Source of the DNA: Diaporthe sp. PMI_573
Taxonomy: Eukaryota > Ascomycota > Sordariomycetes > Diaporthales > Diaporthaceae
Assembly: GCA_021399435.1 (NCBI GenBank)
Contig: JAJTUP010000025.1
Location: 884,578-948,577 of the forward strand
Length of the DNA stretch: 64,000 bases
Direction: 5' to 3'
Part shown: in pieces, positions 1-10,304 of the stretch
How positions within the stretch are numbered: the stretch's first letter is position 1
Layout of the letters: the number at the start of each line of letters is the position of its first letter
The notes under the pieces: generated by a model
The model's input: the letters and a program-made list of their open reading frames with translations, nothing else
Database searches by the model: none
What the model was told of the DNA's origin: nothing
Translations under genes and position numbers: made by a program

Positions 1-1865
1 GATGAATAACTAACATGACTGTGATAAATTACGTATTAACTACTATAAACTTGACTAAATCGAAGAGCAAACGCTTGTCTGATATATTATTAAGCAAGAT
101 GTATGAGGATTTCCAATACGACTTTTTGGTGTAGAAGATATGGCTAACCTTTTGCTGGTATTGCGTGATAGTAAGCTGGTTGGTAAGAACTAGGTATGAT
201 GCTTTGTGGATGTATAACTAAGCTTGAAAACAAGATTTTCTCGGCCTTATAACTACTAGAGGGCCCTCTGCGAAGATCTAGAGGTTATTAGGAACTAGTT
301 TCGGCTGCTCTGCAATATGATGGCTAAGTATGGGATTATAGATAACGACTTGTACAACTTTGATAAGACAGGCTTTATGATAGGCGTAATAATTATAGTA
401 ATGGTTATTACACGTGCTGATAGACAGGGAAAGGCTAAATCTGTACAGCCTGGAAACCGGGAATAGGCAACAGCTATTGAGTATATTAATGTAAAGGGCT
501 AGTGTATCCTGTTGTTTGTGATTGTCTAAGGCGCCTACTACCTTGCTAACTAGATCATAGAGTCTGGCTTTCTACTAAGCTAGATTATTAAGCCTACTCC
601 TAATGGGTGGATAGATAACAAGACTGGTCTAGAATGGATTTAGTACTTTAACAAGTATATAATTAAGTAGACAAAGGGTAAGTACTAGATGCTTGTCCTG
701 GATAGATACGAGAGCCATGTATTAGCAGAATTCGAGTAGTACTATAATAATAACAATATTATCCCTATCAGTATACCCCCATACTCATCTTATCTACTTT
801 AGCCATTAGATGTTGTATTATTTTCGCTATTAAAGCATGTATATGGTGATAAGATTAATCTCTTTATCCAGGTGTTTATTAACTATATTACTAAGTCTAA
901 GTTCTTTATTATATTTAAGGTAGCCCATGACAAGGTCTTTACGGAAGAAAACATGAAATCTAGGTTTAGAGGGGCTGGTATTTCTCCATAGGACCTAGAT
1001 TCTGTGATTTCCAAACTAGATGTCTACCTACAAACTCTAGTACAATCCCTCCCTATATTACTAATAAAATAGAAATCATAAATACTATCTAATACTAACC
1101 AGACTATCTAGTAGTCAAGTTTTATTAAGGGCAGGATATCTATATACTAGGGCAGCTCTCCTATACTAATTATCTAGGTAGTTAAGAAGTTTACAAAGGG
1201 TATACAAGCGATGGTGTATTAGATTACTCTTTTGAATGATTAGGTCTGTACCCTTGAGAAGGCTAATATTGGGCTTGCTAAGCGCTGGAGGGCTAAAAGA
1301 AGTTGGGTCTAGCTTGGAGGGGTACTTAGTATTAAGGATTTCTAGGTAATAATTGAAGAAAAACAAAAGGGGAAGCAGCCAGCTAGTAAAATGGCTGGTG
1401 ATGGTGAGGAGGTGGTCCGCGGCGGACCGTCTAAATAACAATATGGTAACTATGGTAAGACTAGGCATAATGTAAGAACTTGTGAGAAAGATGTAGAAGA
1501 GTCTAGTTATTTAGATTCCGAGTAAATAATAGTATATTTTTAAGCGGTCCGCGGCAGACTGCCTAAATAGTTGGTCTAGCTAGTGTAGATTAAGGTTGAT
1601 CCTGTATAGCTGAAATGCTTCATTTTGGTGGGGAAGCCGATTTTCCTACCAAAAGTCGTCTACTTTAGACTAGCACTACAGCAGCACCAACCTCTCTAAA
1701 TTAACCGAATCAATTGGAAATAAGGAATTTGAAGCGGTTGGCACTAATTGGTGCTAATTTTAACTGACCCTTTGGCACCTGGTGGGTGCTGGGGTTGGTA
1801 AAAGTTGGTTAAGTTAGCAAAAGTGTCCCACTGACTGGTATGACCCACTAACTGGTGAACCACGT
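1..1865 (+). mobile_element. pogo-family DNA transposon, copy 1 (left end outside window, RIP-degraded)
   Basis: This stretch is homologous along its length to the complete element at 55359-57683, so the window opens inside its transposase gene. The reading is + strand and decayed. A first acidic motif reads NFDKTGF near 357-377, and the second catalytic stretch (a LVLD-like motif followed by the P-x-SSxLLQPLD-like block) lies near 693-815. Most stops replace Trp or Gln codons, which fits RIP. Near 1438-1500 the C-terminal part keeps a trace of a CCHC zinc knuckle (NYGKTRHNVRTC, first cysteines lost). The right end is the same as copy 2: GGTGAACCACGT at 1854-1865, followed by the TA target duplication at 1866-1867. 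It cannot make active transposase. The family assignment is by motif memory of Fot1/pogo elements and is fairly secure; the left terminus is not visible. Confidence 0.85.
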
Positions 1866-2027
1866 TATAGTTATTTTTAAGATTTTCTATTTTATTAAAT
1901 AATTTAGTTATATTTAAAATAATATTTTTTATGGATTCTTTATATAAACTATAGTTATAACATAGGTCTTACTTAATTTTAAGTATTTTTATTAAAGCTT
2001 TAAAATATAATTTTTATTTTTTCTATT

Positions 2028-2560
2028 TGTTAAACGGAAACGCTTGTGTGGGCGCTGCACGTAAGGGGTTACCCTAGACTTCACGTAGGGAGTTACCCTA
2101 GACTTGGCACTTTTTCGGCTAAGTGCCTATGTGGCGTGCGCGCCGGCAGATGAGTTTGGTGGCCGTGAGTCGATTTTTTGGGCTATTGTAAGACCCTAAC
2201 TTCGAACCTCTGCATTCCCCTTATTTCTTACCCAAAAAGCATGTAACCTAGTTTATTAGATAGCCTGATTTCTGAAGTTTATCTGTATTTAGTTTGGTTA
2301 CTGTCAGGGTTAAGGTTGGCTGGTTATTTAAAGCCAAAGATAGTGGGTCCGAGGGCCGAATTTTCCGGCCTCCCTATCTGCGCACCAGAGCCAACCACAG
2401 CGTGCCCAGGGTTGAGACGATGTCGGAGGGACTGTGAGGAGGGCTGACAGAAGCCCACTCAAATTCAATGCAAAGTTGTCCAAACCATTCTCAAGCGTCC
2501 CACCAAGACCTCCAGTGCACCCTACTGCTACCTGACCCATTCGATCCACCAACCTTCAGA
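2028..2560 (+). repeat. 533-bp solo-LTR-like repeat, copy 1, with 5-bp target duplication
   Basis: The sequence starts TGTTAAACGG and ends CCAACCTTCAGA, and is flanked by the direct repeat CTATT at 2023-2027 and 2561-2565. Near-identical copies lie at 62436-62970 (same strand) and 58805-59308 (opposite strand). A 5-bp duplication of variable sequence and a TG start suit a solo LTR of a retrotransposon, but the 3' end is not the usual CA, so a TRIM or another small element is possible. It carries a TATA-like TTATTTAAAG near 2322-2331. It has no convincing gene and is much less RIP-mutated than the pogo copy beside it, so it is probably a younger insertion. Confidence 0.85.
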
Positions 2561-2649
2561 CTATTAAATATTTCTTAGGAAAATCTTTTTTTTACTAGTA
2601 ATAACAAAGAGACGGCCTTTGGCCTTGCGATTCTAGCGGTAAGCCATAA

Positions 2650-2785
2650 CTAGCTGTTCCTAGATAGCTAGCTACTTCGTGCTGGCTATTCTGTGTACCA
2701 GCTATTACTCGCTAGCCACTCCGTGTACTAGCCATCTTGTGCTAGCCACCTTGTGTGCTAGCTATTCTGCGCTGGCCACATCGTA
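2650..2785. repeat. degenerate ~18-20 bp minisatellite (GCTAGCC... units)
   Basis: Units of the kind gctagccayyttgtgtgcta recur about seven times with many differences. No gene is visible here. The DNA from 2786 to 3326 is GC-rich and also without a supportable gene. Confidence 0.6.
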
Positions 2786-3326
2786 CTGTCCTTATTTGTT
2801 CTGCCGGTCCTGACCGCTCTTGGTGGGGCGGTCGGTATATCAGGCCTGGCTGATGCATGCTCGTAACATAAGGCAAGACTGATTCTTACAGGAGGGAAGT
2901 TCCCCTACTCAGGCAGACCAGCGGTCCGCCTACGAAATAGGGGCGGGGTGGCCCTGGGCCATTCCCGCCCCGGTAAGGGAACGCCAGACCGCCCAGCCAC
3001 CCCGCTATAGGTTGCCCTTTGGGGCCAATCTGGTGTGACTCTGGCGGTTCACACCAACAGGTCCAGACCCCATACCTAGGGGTGGCTCCCCTGGCGGCGT
3101 GGTGCAGGTCCCTTACAGGTAAGATTTAACGTAATTAAGGATAGACTAAAGCTAAGGCTTGATCGAGAGTAGAACAGCCCGATTCGGTAGGTATTAAGAG
3201 AGGTTGAGGTCGGCCGCGCAAGACTTTGTGTACGTAGAATCTAAGAGATCCTAATTTCGAATCGCTGCCGCTTTATCCCCTCGGCGGAGCTACAAAATGG
3301 AAAAAACAGATCTCTGGAGGGAGTCA
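2786..3326. other. GC-rich intergenic DNA, no gene recognised
   Basis: G+C is clearly higher than in the flanking transposon DNA. There are short open frames on both strands but none has family resemblance or spliced extensions that I could support. Confidence 0.5.
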
Positions 3327-3444
3327 AGCTGGCTGTAGAAACCGAGCTGGCTGTAGAAACCGAGCTGGCTGTAGAAACCAAGTTGGCTCCAGAGACCGAG
3401 CTGGCTGCAGAGACTAAGCTGACTGTAGAAACCAAGTTGGCTCA
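3327..3444. repeat. 18-bp minisatellite array upstream of the HET gene
   Basis: About six and a half units of agctggctgtagaaaccg, the first three almost identical and later ones with a few substitutions. The 18-bp period is a multiple of three, so every frame is open through the array; in + strand reading it would encode a KLAVET-type hexapeptide repeat. A second array of the same unit lies at 6343-6403 on the other side of the HET gene. Confidence 0.85.
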
Positions 3445-3794
3445 ACAAGGGCCTTGCCACTATCAATGTTGAATTTTTTTTTACGACTTGCAAGTTGAGG
3501 ACTTGATGGAACATCAAGGCCTTATGAGCAACCCAGTAGAAAGACCTAGCGATGATTGAGAAAGGAGATTTTGGACTGCTTACGTGACTTGTACAGCAGA
3601 TCATTCCTAGCAAAGACAGTTGCATACAATAGTGTTGTGCGACTCTGCAGAATTATCATGCGTCATTGGGCAGCGTCAAGTGCCCATATGTGACCTTTCT
3701 GCATGAAGATGCGGGGTTTGCAACCACTCATCGTCATTGTAGCCCAACAATTCCCAACACCTAGATACCTCTGAAGACATAATTAAACGAAAAT

Positions 3795-5894
3795 ATGGAG
3801 AACGACCAGGATTTTCTCACAACATCTTCCGAAGACCATGATGGGCCTCCTCAGCCCACAGAGTCCTCGGAGTCTGAAGAGATGTCTGAATCGGAAGAGT
3901 TGTCTGACTACGAAGAGTCGTCCGAACCAGAAGATTGCCTCATTTGTGGGGGCCTCGACATTTCGTGGTGTTCCGACATACTGGAAACCAATAAGTTCAT
4001 CGCATCAGCGGATAGCGGGACATGCTCGACTTGTGAAATGCTGCGAGGCGGGCTCTCCCTCGTTACCGATCTCCAACTAGTCACGAAGATTAGATTCGAT
4101 TTCCAGGGAACTAGGGCTGTTGTGGTTTATACTTGGCGAGGAGAGGGCGAATCTTGTTCCTATGAATTTTACCTGTCATCCTCATCAGGTAACGTCCTTA
4201 CCGCGGCCGTTTAGGATTTACCCCGACAAAACAGTATAATAACAGCTGTGAGCAAACAATAAATAGGGATGGTAAAGGGCAGTGCTTGGTCAAAGACTGC
4301 ACGCGATTTACCCCACTCGCTCGTCGAACGCCTCCGTCTTGCAAGGTCCTGGCTCGACAGTTGTCGAGAAACCCACGTTCGGTGCCCGGCAGTCGTCATA
4401 GATCAATTACCGAAACGGGTACTGCTGCTCGGAGAAAACGACCAAGACATCCGTCTGCTCGAGACAGCCAGTGAGCAGGGGGGCTATGCAGCCCTGAGCT
4501 ACTGCTGGGGTACGGCTGGTAATATAAAGACGATCCGAGAAAATCTGGCGGAAAGATTGAAGCAAATTGATCCCAGAGAAGTACCCAAGACCATCCTTGA
4601 TGCTATTCATATCACTAGGTCTCTCGGTTTGAGGTATCTCTGGGTCGACTCTCTTTGCATCATCCAACAGGATGATGCAGACTGGCAGGAGCAAGGATCT
4701 TTGATGGGCGACATATACGCCAAGGCGGCTGTTGTCATTGCGGCGCATTCCTCCGCAGATGCTCACGGAGGCTGTCTGTCGACGGACCATTCACGGAACG
4801 AGGCGCTAGCTACCTTTACCACCATCCTGGACGGTGAAACTGCCACGATCTCCATACGAAAGGATACTTTATCTTCCACGTATGGGCAGACTCCTGCCCA
4901 TTGCACCGGGGATAGCGGGTGGGAATCAAAGCTCGAGTCTCGCGGTTGGACGCTACAAGAAAATATCCTTGCCAAGAGGATACTGCACTGCACCAGGTCC
5001 GAGATAGCCTGGCAATGCTCGCACATGATATGCGAATGTTCCGCAGAGTCTGATGTGGAATTCGATGCCCGGTTTTCAGACCCCTTTACAAAGCTTCTGG
5101 GCCGTAATCCCCAGTATAAGGCCTCCGACGAGGATTCTCCGTCCAGCCTTCGGGAGGAGCTTCTGCAAAGTGACTGGCGGAAGCTGGTCGAGTTATACAC
5201 ATCCCGCAGCTTCACTTTTCCTGAGAAAGACAGACTACCCGCCTTGGCGGGCATTATCTCCACCTTATCCCAGGCGGCACCCACCGTATTTCGCAGGACG
5301 GACTACATGTTTGGGCTCTGGCGGAAATGCCTCGTCAGCGACCTCCTCTGGTGTAGAGCACCTGATGACACGACACCTCCTAGACGACTGTCGCAGGACA
5401 CAGCACCGTCCTGGTCGTGGGCATCCCTCAGCCATGGATCTGTTGCGTTCCCCACCAACCATAACCTAATGGTCGAGCTTGACTACCTTGGCGGCCATTG
5501 GCAATTCAAACAAGCGTGCCGAGTTGAAAATGTCGTCTGCTCACCGAAATCAACGCAGCATGTCTTTGGAAGCACCGGGAGTGGCCGAATCGAGATACTC
5601 GCAAAAGTAGAACAGATCTCTTTGGACCGGGATGCAAAGGTAGAAGGCAAGAACATCACGCTTGACGCCCCCAACGACATTGACCTTCCGGGAACTTTCT
5701 ATACGGTGGTTCTTGGATGGGTCTTGAAACGGAGGCAAAACGAGAGGGGGACAGCAAAGCCTCATGGGCTCGTCCTGGTGGAATCTCGGCTTAAAGGCTC
5801 ATTTGAGAGGGTAGGGTACTTCCAGGGGCCTGATATCACTCCTTCTACTGTTGGCTCTATCCGTGGCGAGAAGCAGCGCGTTAATCTGATTTGA
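3795..5894 (+). CDS. HET-domain protein (heterokaryon incompatibility family), two exons
   Basis: Exon 1 runs 3795-4188 and exon 2 4267-5894, giving 673 aa. The 78-bp intron starts GTAACG at 4189 and ends ATAG at 4266, has a TAATAAC branch-like site, and removes an in-frame stop at 4212-4214. The split glycine codon keeps the frame. Residues about 25-60 are acidic and Ser-rich, followed by a C-x2-C pair, as in many HET proteins. The HET domain proper is unmistakable: YAALSYCWG at about 205-213, a block containing LRYLWVDSLCI at about 250, and RGWTLQE at about 358. Members of this family trigger cell death when incompatible partners fuse; the domain is related to TIR. There is no NACHT or WD40 part in this gene, although a WD40 remnant lies 0.85 kb downstream. 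The start has an AAAAT-ATG context and no ATG in frame just upstream. Reading frame intact, so probably functional. Confidence 0.93.
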
Positions 5895-6342
5895 GTGAGG
5901 CTCATATCTAAGGATATAAGGGAGGGGAGTAAATGATCCCCGGCAGTATGTATCCCTGAGCTCGAAGAACGTATCCGGTTTGGACCGCTGTCCAAAACAG
6001 GCAATTGAGAAGTACTAGGTAGCCTTTTTCTTCTTTGCGTCAGGATTTTGCCCTGTCTTGACATCAGTTTTCTATTGTTTCTGAAGAAAACAATTTAGTA
6101 GTGTCCTCCTCACGTCTGAACATGCGATTGCACACTGACTGACACTGATTATAGTAGTGTGAATTTCCCTGTCGTTGCAGTCTTTATATGTCCAAACGCT
6201 TCGTTGTTGTGTGCATTGATCAATGCCTGCTTGATGCTTACCGACAAGGATGTCAGAGGCGTGTTCCCTCTCTTGCCAAAGCGAAAGGCCGAATCCAGCA
6301 AGAAAGGTTGCGGAAACAGTGTTATTTAACGTTAACTACCGC

Positions 6343-6510
6343 AAAGCTGCAGAAACTAAGTTGGCTGCAGAAACCAAGCTGGCTGCAGAGATTAAGCTGG
6401 CTCCTTCACTAACGGTTCCTCCTGGTAGGAGAGTGTCGCCTGGTAGGATGGTTTCGCCTGGTAAGAGATTGCCGCTTGGGAGGACAGTGTCGCCTGGTAG
6501 GACGTTGCCT
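6343..6510. repeat. two adjoining 18-bp minisatellite arrays downstream of the HET gene
   Basis: At 6343-6403 about three units of aagctggctgcagaaacc, the same family as the array at 3327-3444. Directly after, 6415-6510, comes a second 18-bp-period array with unit tcgcctggtaggacagtg (about five degenerate units). A further partial unit of the first type appears near 6513-6548. A 119-residue + frame (6250-6609) crosses them but looks like repeat translation rather than a gene. Confidence 0.8.
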
Positions 6511-6741
6511 CTAGATAAAACTAAGCTGGTTTTAGAATCTAAGCTGGCCGGGTCCTGTAGTAGTGCCTGCTGTAGCCCGACTAGGGCAAAATGGGGCGTG
6601 GGTGGGTGAGCTTGGGCCGGCTTCTGCGTGAGCGGGGCGCGGGTCGCGGGTGAGTGGAGGCGTGGATGCACGTAAGCGTGAGCCAATCCCACGTATATTT
6701 TAAGGAGAAATCATTGGTTTCACCATCGTCTATTTATTTGA

Positions 6742-7047
6742 ATAATCCGCTCAGGCGATTGTCCTTACGTAGCGTCTGGTCGCCGAATCTGGGACGCAGC
6801 GACCGGCACGTGCGTCCGCACGCTCGAGGGCCATAGCGAGTCGGTCAGCCCGGTTGCCTCACAATTATCAAGTAGCACCGGCACAAAATGGGTGGTAGGA
6901 GAAAATTGGGTCTTGCATAACAATAAGAAAAAGCTTTGGCCACCGCCAGAGTATCGACCAAGTAGTTTAGCTATCCTATCTGAGAGTATTGCTGTTGGCT
7001 GTGCTTCAGGCCAGCTATGGATTATCCAATTTAGTACGGTTATATAA
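6742..7047 (+). pseudogene. C-terminal WD40 remnant of a NACHT-WD40 (NWD-type) protein
   Basis: One open + frame contains a WD40 unit signature (IWDAATGTCVRTLEGHSESV, 6787-6846) and, in the same frame, the characteristic tail of fungal STAND WD40 proteins: WVLHNNKKKLWPPPEYRPS near 6904-6960, then IAVGCASGQLWIIQFS near 6985-7035 and a stop at 7045-7047. In that family the last propeller blade is followed by exactly this kind of LWLPPEYRP...IAxGxxSGxVWI tail. No NACHT domain, no start and only one recognisable blade are present. The rest was deleted or has decayed. I infer a dead NLR-like recognition gene; an unusually spliced neighbour exon is a less likely reading. Confidence 0.8.
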
Positions 7048-7867
7048 CTAATTTACTTTTTTAAACCTCTCTGCCTATTGAGGGTTGTAGGGGAAGCCTT
7101 AAATTTATAGATAGAATTCCGACTCAGTCCAGTTCCACAGACCTTACAAGTAGATTCTAGAAGTTTGTAGGGTCGTCACCAGGTAAGTTATCAGGTAGGC
7201 GGGGGAATTGCTCACGCACTACGTCACGGGCTGGACAGCCACAGGCCCTCAGCCACAGCACTGGCTTGGGCTTACCCTGAGATGTGTCATCAGAGTCTCT
7301 GACGCTAACCGAAATCGTCAAGAATGTACTAATCCGCGTGGCGACGATGTGTCAAACATAGTTTTATAGCAGCTATAAGGCAAAAAATACGATATCGGCG
7401 TTAAAATAAGGATAATAAAGTCGGATGTGATTGTTTTATACTTATTAGAAAGGGATGATATCTTAGTGGTCGACTTTTACAGGGGGCATCTTATAATGCT
7501 GCTTAAGGAGGCACTCACTTTAGCAGGCAATTATGCTACGGAGCGGGCGTAATTTTCAGATCTGAAATGTCATAAGCTCGAAGAGTCAGTGACTAATAGA
7601 ATTTACGCAAAATTAAACAGATGCATTGACGTGGGTGAGGTCTAGCTGGATTGAAAGTCAAAGTACCTGCGATTTGGCTCGCCACGCAGGGTGGCTCGTT
7701 ACGCAGGGATGGACATTAATAGCGACATTAAGACAAAGCAACTGCAGTACATAAGCACCTCCGACAAGTCCACGGTATATGCAGCAGAGCTCAAAGGCCT
7801 TGCCTTCCACCAGAGACTGGATATCGACGTGAACCCTCACAATAAAATAAATAATAAATAAGTATAT
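7048..7867. other. intergenic, no gene recognised
   Basis: Mixed composition with scattered stops in all frames. The minus-strand open frame near 7658-7870 has no family resemblance. Confidence 0.5.
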
Positions 7868-8017
7868 CAACCTAGGTAGAACAACCTAGGTAGAACAACC
7901 TAGGTAGAACTCTAAGAACACGTTCTTATAAGTCTCTCCACTCCAGACCTAGCAAGCATTTTTGGTTCCTACAAGAACAACCTAGGTAGAAAATCCTAGG
8001 TGGAAAATCCTAGGTTA
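7868..8017. repeat. two clusters of a CCTAGG-centred 14-bp repeat
   Basis: 7868-7910 holds three units of caacctaggtagaa; 7976-8017 holds three more, slightly diverged (atcctaggtggaaa). A single inverted unit (acctaggttgttcta) follows near 8079-8093. The core CCTAGG is self-complementary. Function unknown; may be the internal part of a small repeat element. Confidence 0.7.
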
Positions 8018-8196
8018 CAGTAAAATCAAGCGAAAACTAGTTAACTATAACACCTTAAGGTAAATTACCTAATACAGTACCTAGGTTGTTCTAACGCTAT
8101 AAACTTATATACAGTACATATATACGTACATACTATAAACATCACAGCCCGTGTTTTTAAGTGTACTATATCTAAGTATGCCTGCCTCTGTAAAAT

Positions 8197-8370
8197 GGGT
8201 TATTCTTGGTTCTTAGTAGTGCATCTCGGGCCTAGAGCAGTCTATTTCAGGCGGGTGTCAAGATTTAGACACCTGGTCATACAGCCACCCCAGGAGCGGG
8301 TTATTCTTGGTTCTTGGCCCTAGGCAGTCTATTCCAGGCGGATGTCAAAATTTAGACACCTAGTCATGTA
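8197..8370. repeat. imperfect tandem duplication, period about 101 bp
   Basis: Both units begin gggttattcttggttctt (8197 and 8298) and end around gacacctRgtcat. Each contains a short inverted repeat, ggtgtcaaRatttagacacc (or a one-base variant), able to form a hairpin. Confidence 0.75.
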
Positions 8371-8651
8371 TTTAGAGCCCTAAGCTGTGCTAGTTTCTTG
8401 ACACCTGCAGCATAGAAGTCAGAACAGATAAAAGACTGACGTATGCGATTTCTGAGTTATTCAACCCTTAGTCAGTTATAGGCTAAAACACTATTTTACT
8501 TTACGCGCCGCATGTAGCTAATGGAGGAGCTCTTTACTGCAAGAGCAAGCTTGTGTCTCCCATTTCCCAGCGAGAGGATACCGTTTACCCTAGCAAGCGA
8601 GCGTAGACTAATTTACAGAAGCGGCCAGGGTAGTGTCTTGGTACAGTCAGC

Positions 8652-9167
8652 CTACTCATCAGCTTCTCCACGCTTCTTTTTATGTCGCCGGATAGAGGAA
8701 GGAGATGGAGGGCTGCGTGGTAGAGGCGGGAGAGGCATGCGATCTTTGTGGCTGAACTCCGACGTGATACTAGATGCAAAGCTTCTCTCCAACGCTGTTG
8801 AGGCCTCGGTCTCCAGCTGCGAGAAAACTTCATCTTCTGCGCCGCCCTCGTCGTATCCGTGGTGAAGAATAGCAAGCCCAACGTTAGTCTCCTGGTCGGC
8901 GTCGAACAATTTAGGCAGACAGTCGAAAAAAAGGTCCTCATGTTGATCCTCCTCTGCTGTACTTGCATCATCCTCAGCGGCTTCTCTTGTAGTGCGTTCC
9001 TCCGCTGCTGCTCGCTGTTTGCGTGCTCTTGCATTTGCCTCATTGATGAATTTGTCGCGGTACTTTTTCGCCAATTTCCTCAGGCCTCTAAATGCCGCGA
9101 TACCTTCTGCCCAACCTCTAAAAAGCAGCGGACGGGGGCATGGAGGACTGTCAACCAGCTGCCACAC
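8652..9167 (-). pseudogene. charged coiled-coil ORF, transposon-associated (unidentified)
   Basis: A 171-codon minus-strand open frame without an ATG at its head (first codon GTG). Its residues look genuinely coding: a Lys/Arg/Glu/Ala-rich helix (LRKLAKKYRDKF then Ala/Arg-rich) followed by an acidic segment and a Pro/Ser/Lys-rich tail. I do not recognise the family. On the other strand the end of a + frame (9164-9251) has an acidic C-terminus (DEIIVIDD) that also looks coding, so two decayed overlapping ORFs of one element are possible. About 60 bp beyond 9251 begins DNA shared with the TIR element at 20697-21569, which is why I place this ORF in a transposon. Confidence 0.35.
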
Positions 9168-9310
9168 GTAGACCTAACGGCTGGCGACGTCAACAGCGAC
9201 GACGAGGGCGGCAAGGAAACGCAGGACGAGATCATCGTGATAGACGACTAGTTGGGCAACAAGTCGGCTTAGTCGGCTTAGTTGGGTATAAACCACTATC
9301 GAAAAAGCGA

Positions 9311-9497
9311 TATAGTGCTTATTTGGTACCGACGTATGTGTGGGAATAGTACGCAGGATGTAGCATAGTAGTCAGTGTGGTCACCTTAATTATTTGTATG
9401 GCGAACCCATAGTTAACTTAAATTCGGGCACACGGGGCGGCATGATTAGTCAGAAGTGGTTGTGCAGCCTCCGATTTTGGTTGTACGAATCTCCGAT
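9311..9497. repeat. element end homologous (inverted) to 20697-20886
   Basis: Blocks such as atagtgcttatttggtaccg (9311), tgtgtgggaatagt, tatggcgaacccatagt and gcatgattagtca occur here in the same order as in the reverse complement of 20886-20735. The last ~45 bp resemble, with more changes, the terminal inverted repeat of that element. I infer that this is one end of a related, larger transposon whose other end I could not find. Confidence 0.7.
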
Positions 9498-10065
9498 CTC
9501 TTTATCATACTGCTTGGTGCTGTCCCAATTACTGAGTCGGAGAAGGGGTAATGCACAATCACCACTTGGCTGTTTGGCAGCTGAGGTGGCTATTTTGGCG
9601 ATTGGGTCAGATTGTTCAGCGGCTGGGCTGACTCTGGGACTGACAGTCGAAGTGGAGGTTTTCCATGGTGATACAGTACTGTGCTGTGCGCCTTTCGAGA
9701 GGATAAAGTTGACAGGGCTCAAAGCTCCACAATGCCTTGTTTCGTCGCTGGCTAGACCACCACCTAATTTCACAGGCCTTCTATGGGCTTCTTTGAGCTT
9801 CTATGCCCCCTGTCTAGTGACTAAGACCCTGCCAAACTAAAGCCAGCCTACGCATGCACCTCGACCCTGAATGAGCTTTGCTAAATAGTTCTCAATGTTG
9901 CAGTTCGCTTGAAATACCTGCTGGCTCAACACTACCGGAAGCGGCCCACTACATATCAAAAAAGTAAAAGATTACATTCCTTCTTTTTGTTGGTAACACT
10001 AGGCATTGGGAAGGATTGGGATAAAATCTGAGCAACAATTGACCAGTTTCAATGGATGTGGTGCT
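9498..10065. other. intergenic, no gene recognised
   Basis: Open frames exist on both strands across 9394-9840 but have no recognisable motif or splice extensions. Confidence 0.45.
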
Positions 10066-10304
10066 GCAATTATCGACTCGTATACATGCTTTGCCGCCAG
10101 CAGCATAGCCGCCGTCATCATCCTATGCAGCCTAGCGGGTTTGGCTTTCCGTTCTTTGCGCCTTATATGTACTCGGCCCTAGGCTACGGCTAGGGCAACA
10201 GCATTCTAGGCTTTGTTAGTATTGTTGTTAGCATCCCGGCCCCGTACTTCTTCTAGTTCTATAGTTACAAGCTGTGTGCTATATTAAAGTATGCTGTTGG
10301 TTAA
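10066..10304 (+). pseudogene. C-terminal fragment of a major facilitator (drug:H+ antiporter type) transporter
   Basis: Translation gives AIIDSYTCFAASSIAAV, then, after a frameshift near 10135-10150, GFPFFAPYMYSALGYG, a stop, GNSILGFVSIVVSIPAPYFF, a stop, and a short tail ending at 10304. This is the last two membrane segments of fungal multidrug MFS transporters (YxVDxYxxxAASAxAA ... FPLFxxxMYxxLGxGWGNSxLA ... PAPxxxW). Both internal stops sit exactly at the conserved Trp codons (TGG to TAG), a RIP-type change. Nothing upstream of 10066 matches the other ten membrane segments, so it is a truncated relic. Confidence 0.8.

Noticed and set aside
2786..3240. tRNA or other structural RNA gene in the GC-rich stretch
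   Set aside because: No cloverleaf with A and B boxes could be fitted by eye.
3327..3444. CRISPR-like array
   Set aside because: Units are contiguous without spacers and the DNA is fungal; it is a minisatellite.
6250..6609. + frame with hexapeptide repeat KLAAET and RVSPG-type repeats
   Set aside because: Any array with an 18-bp period stays open in all frames; no start context, splice sites or non-repeat domain support a gene.
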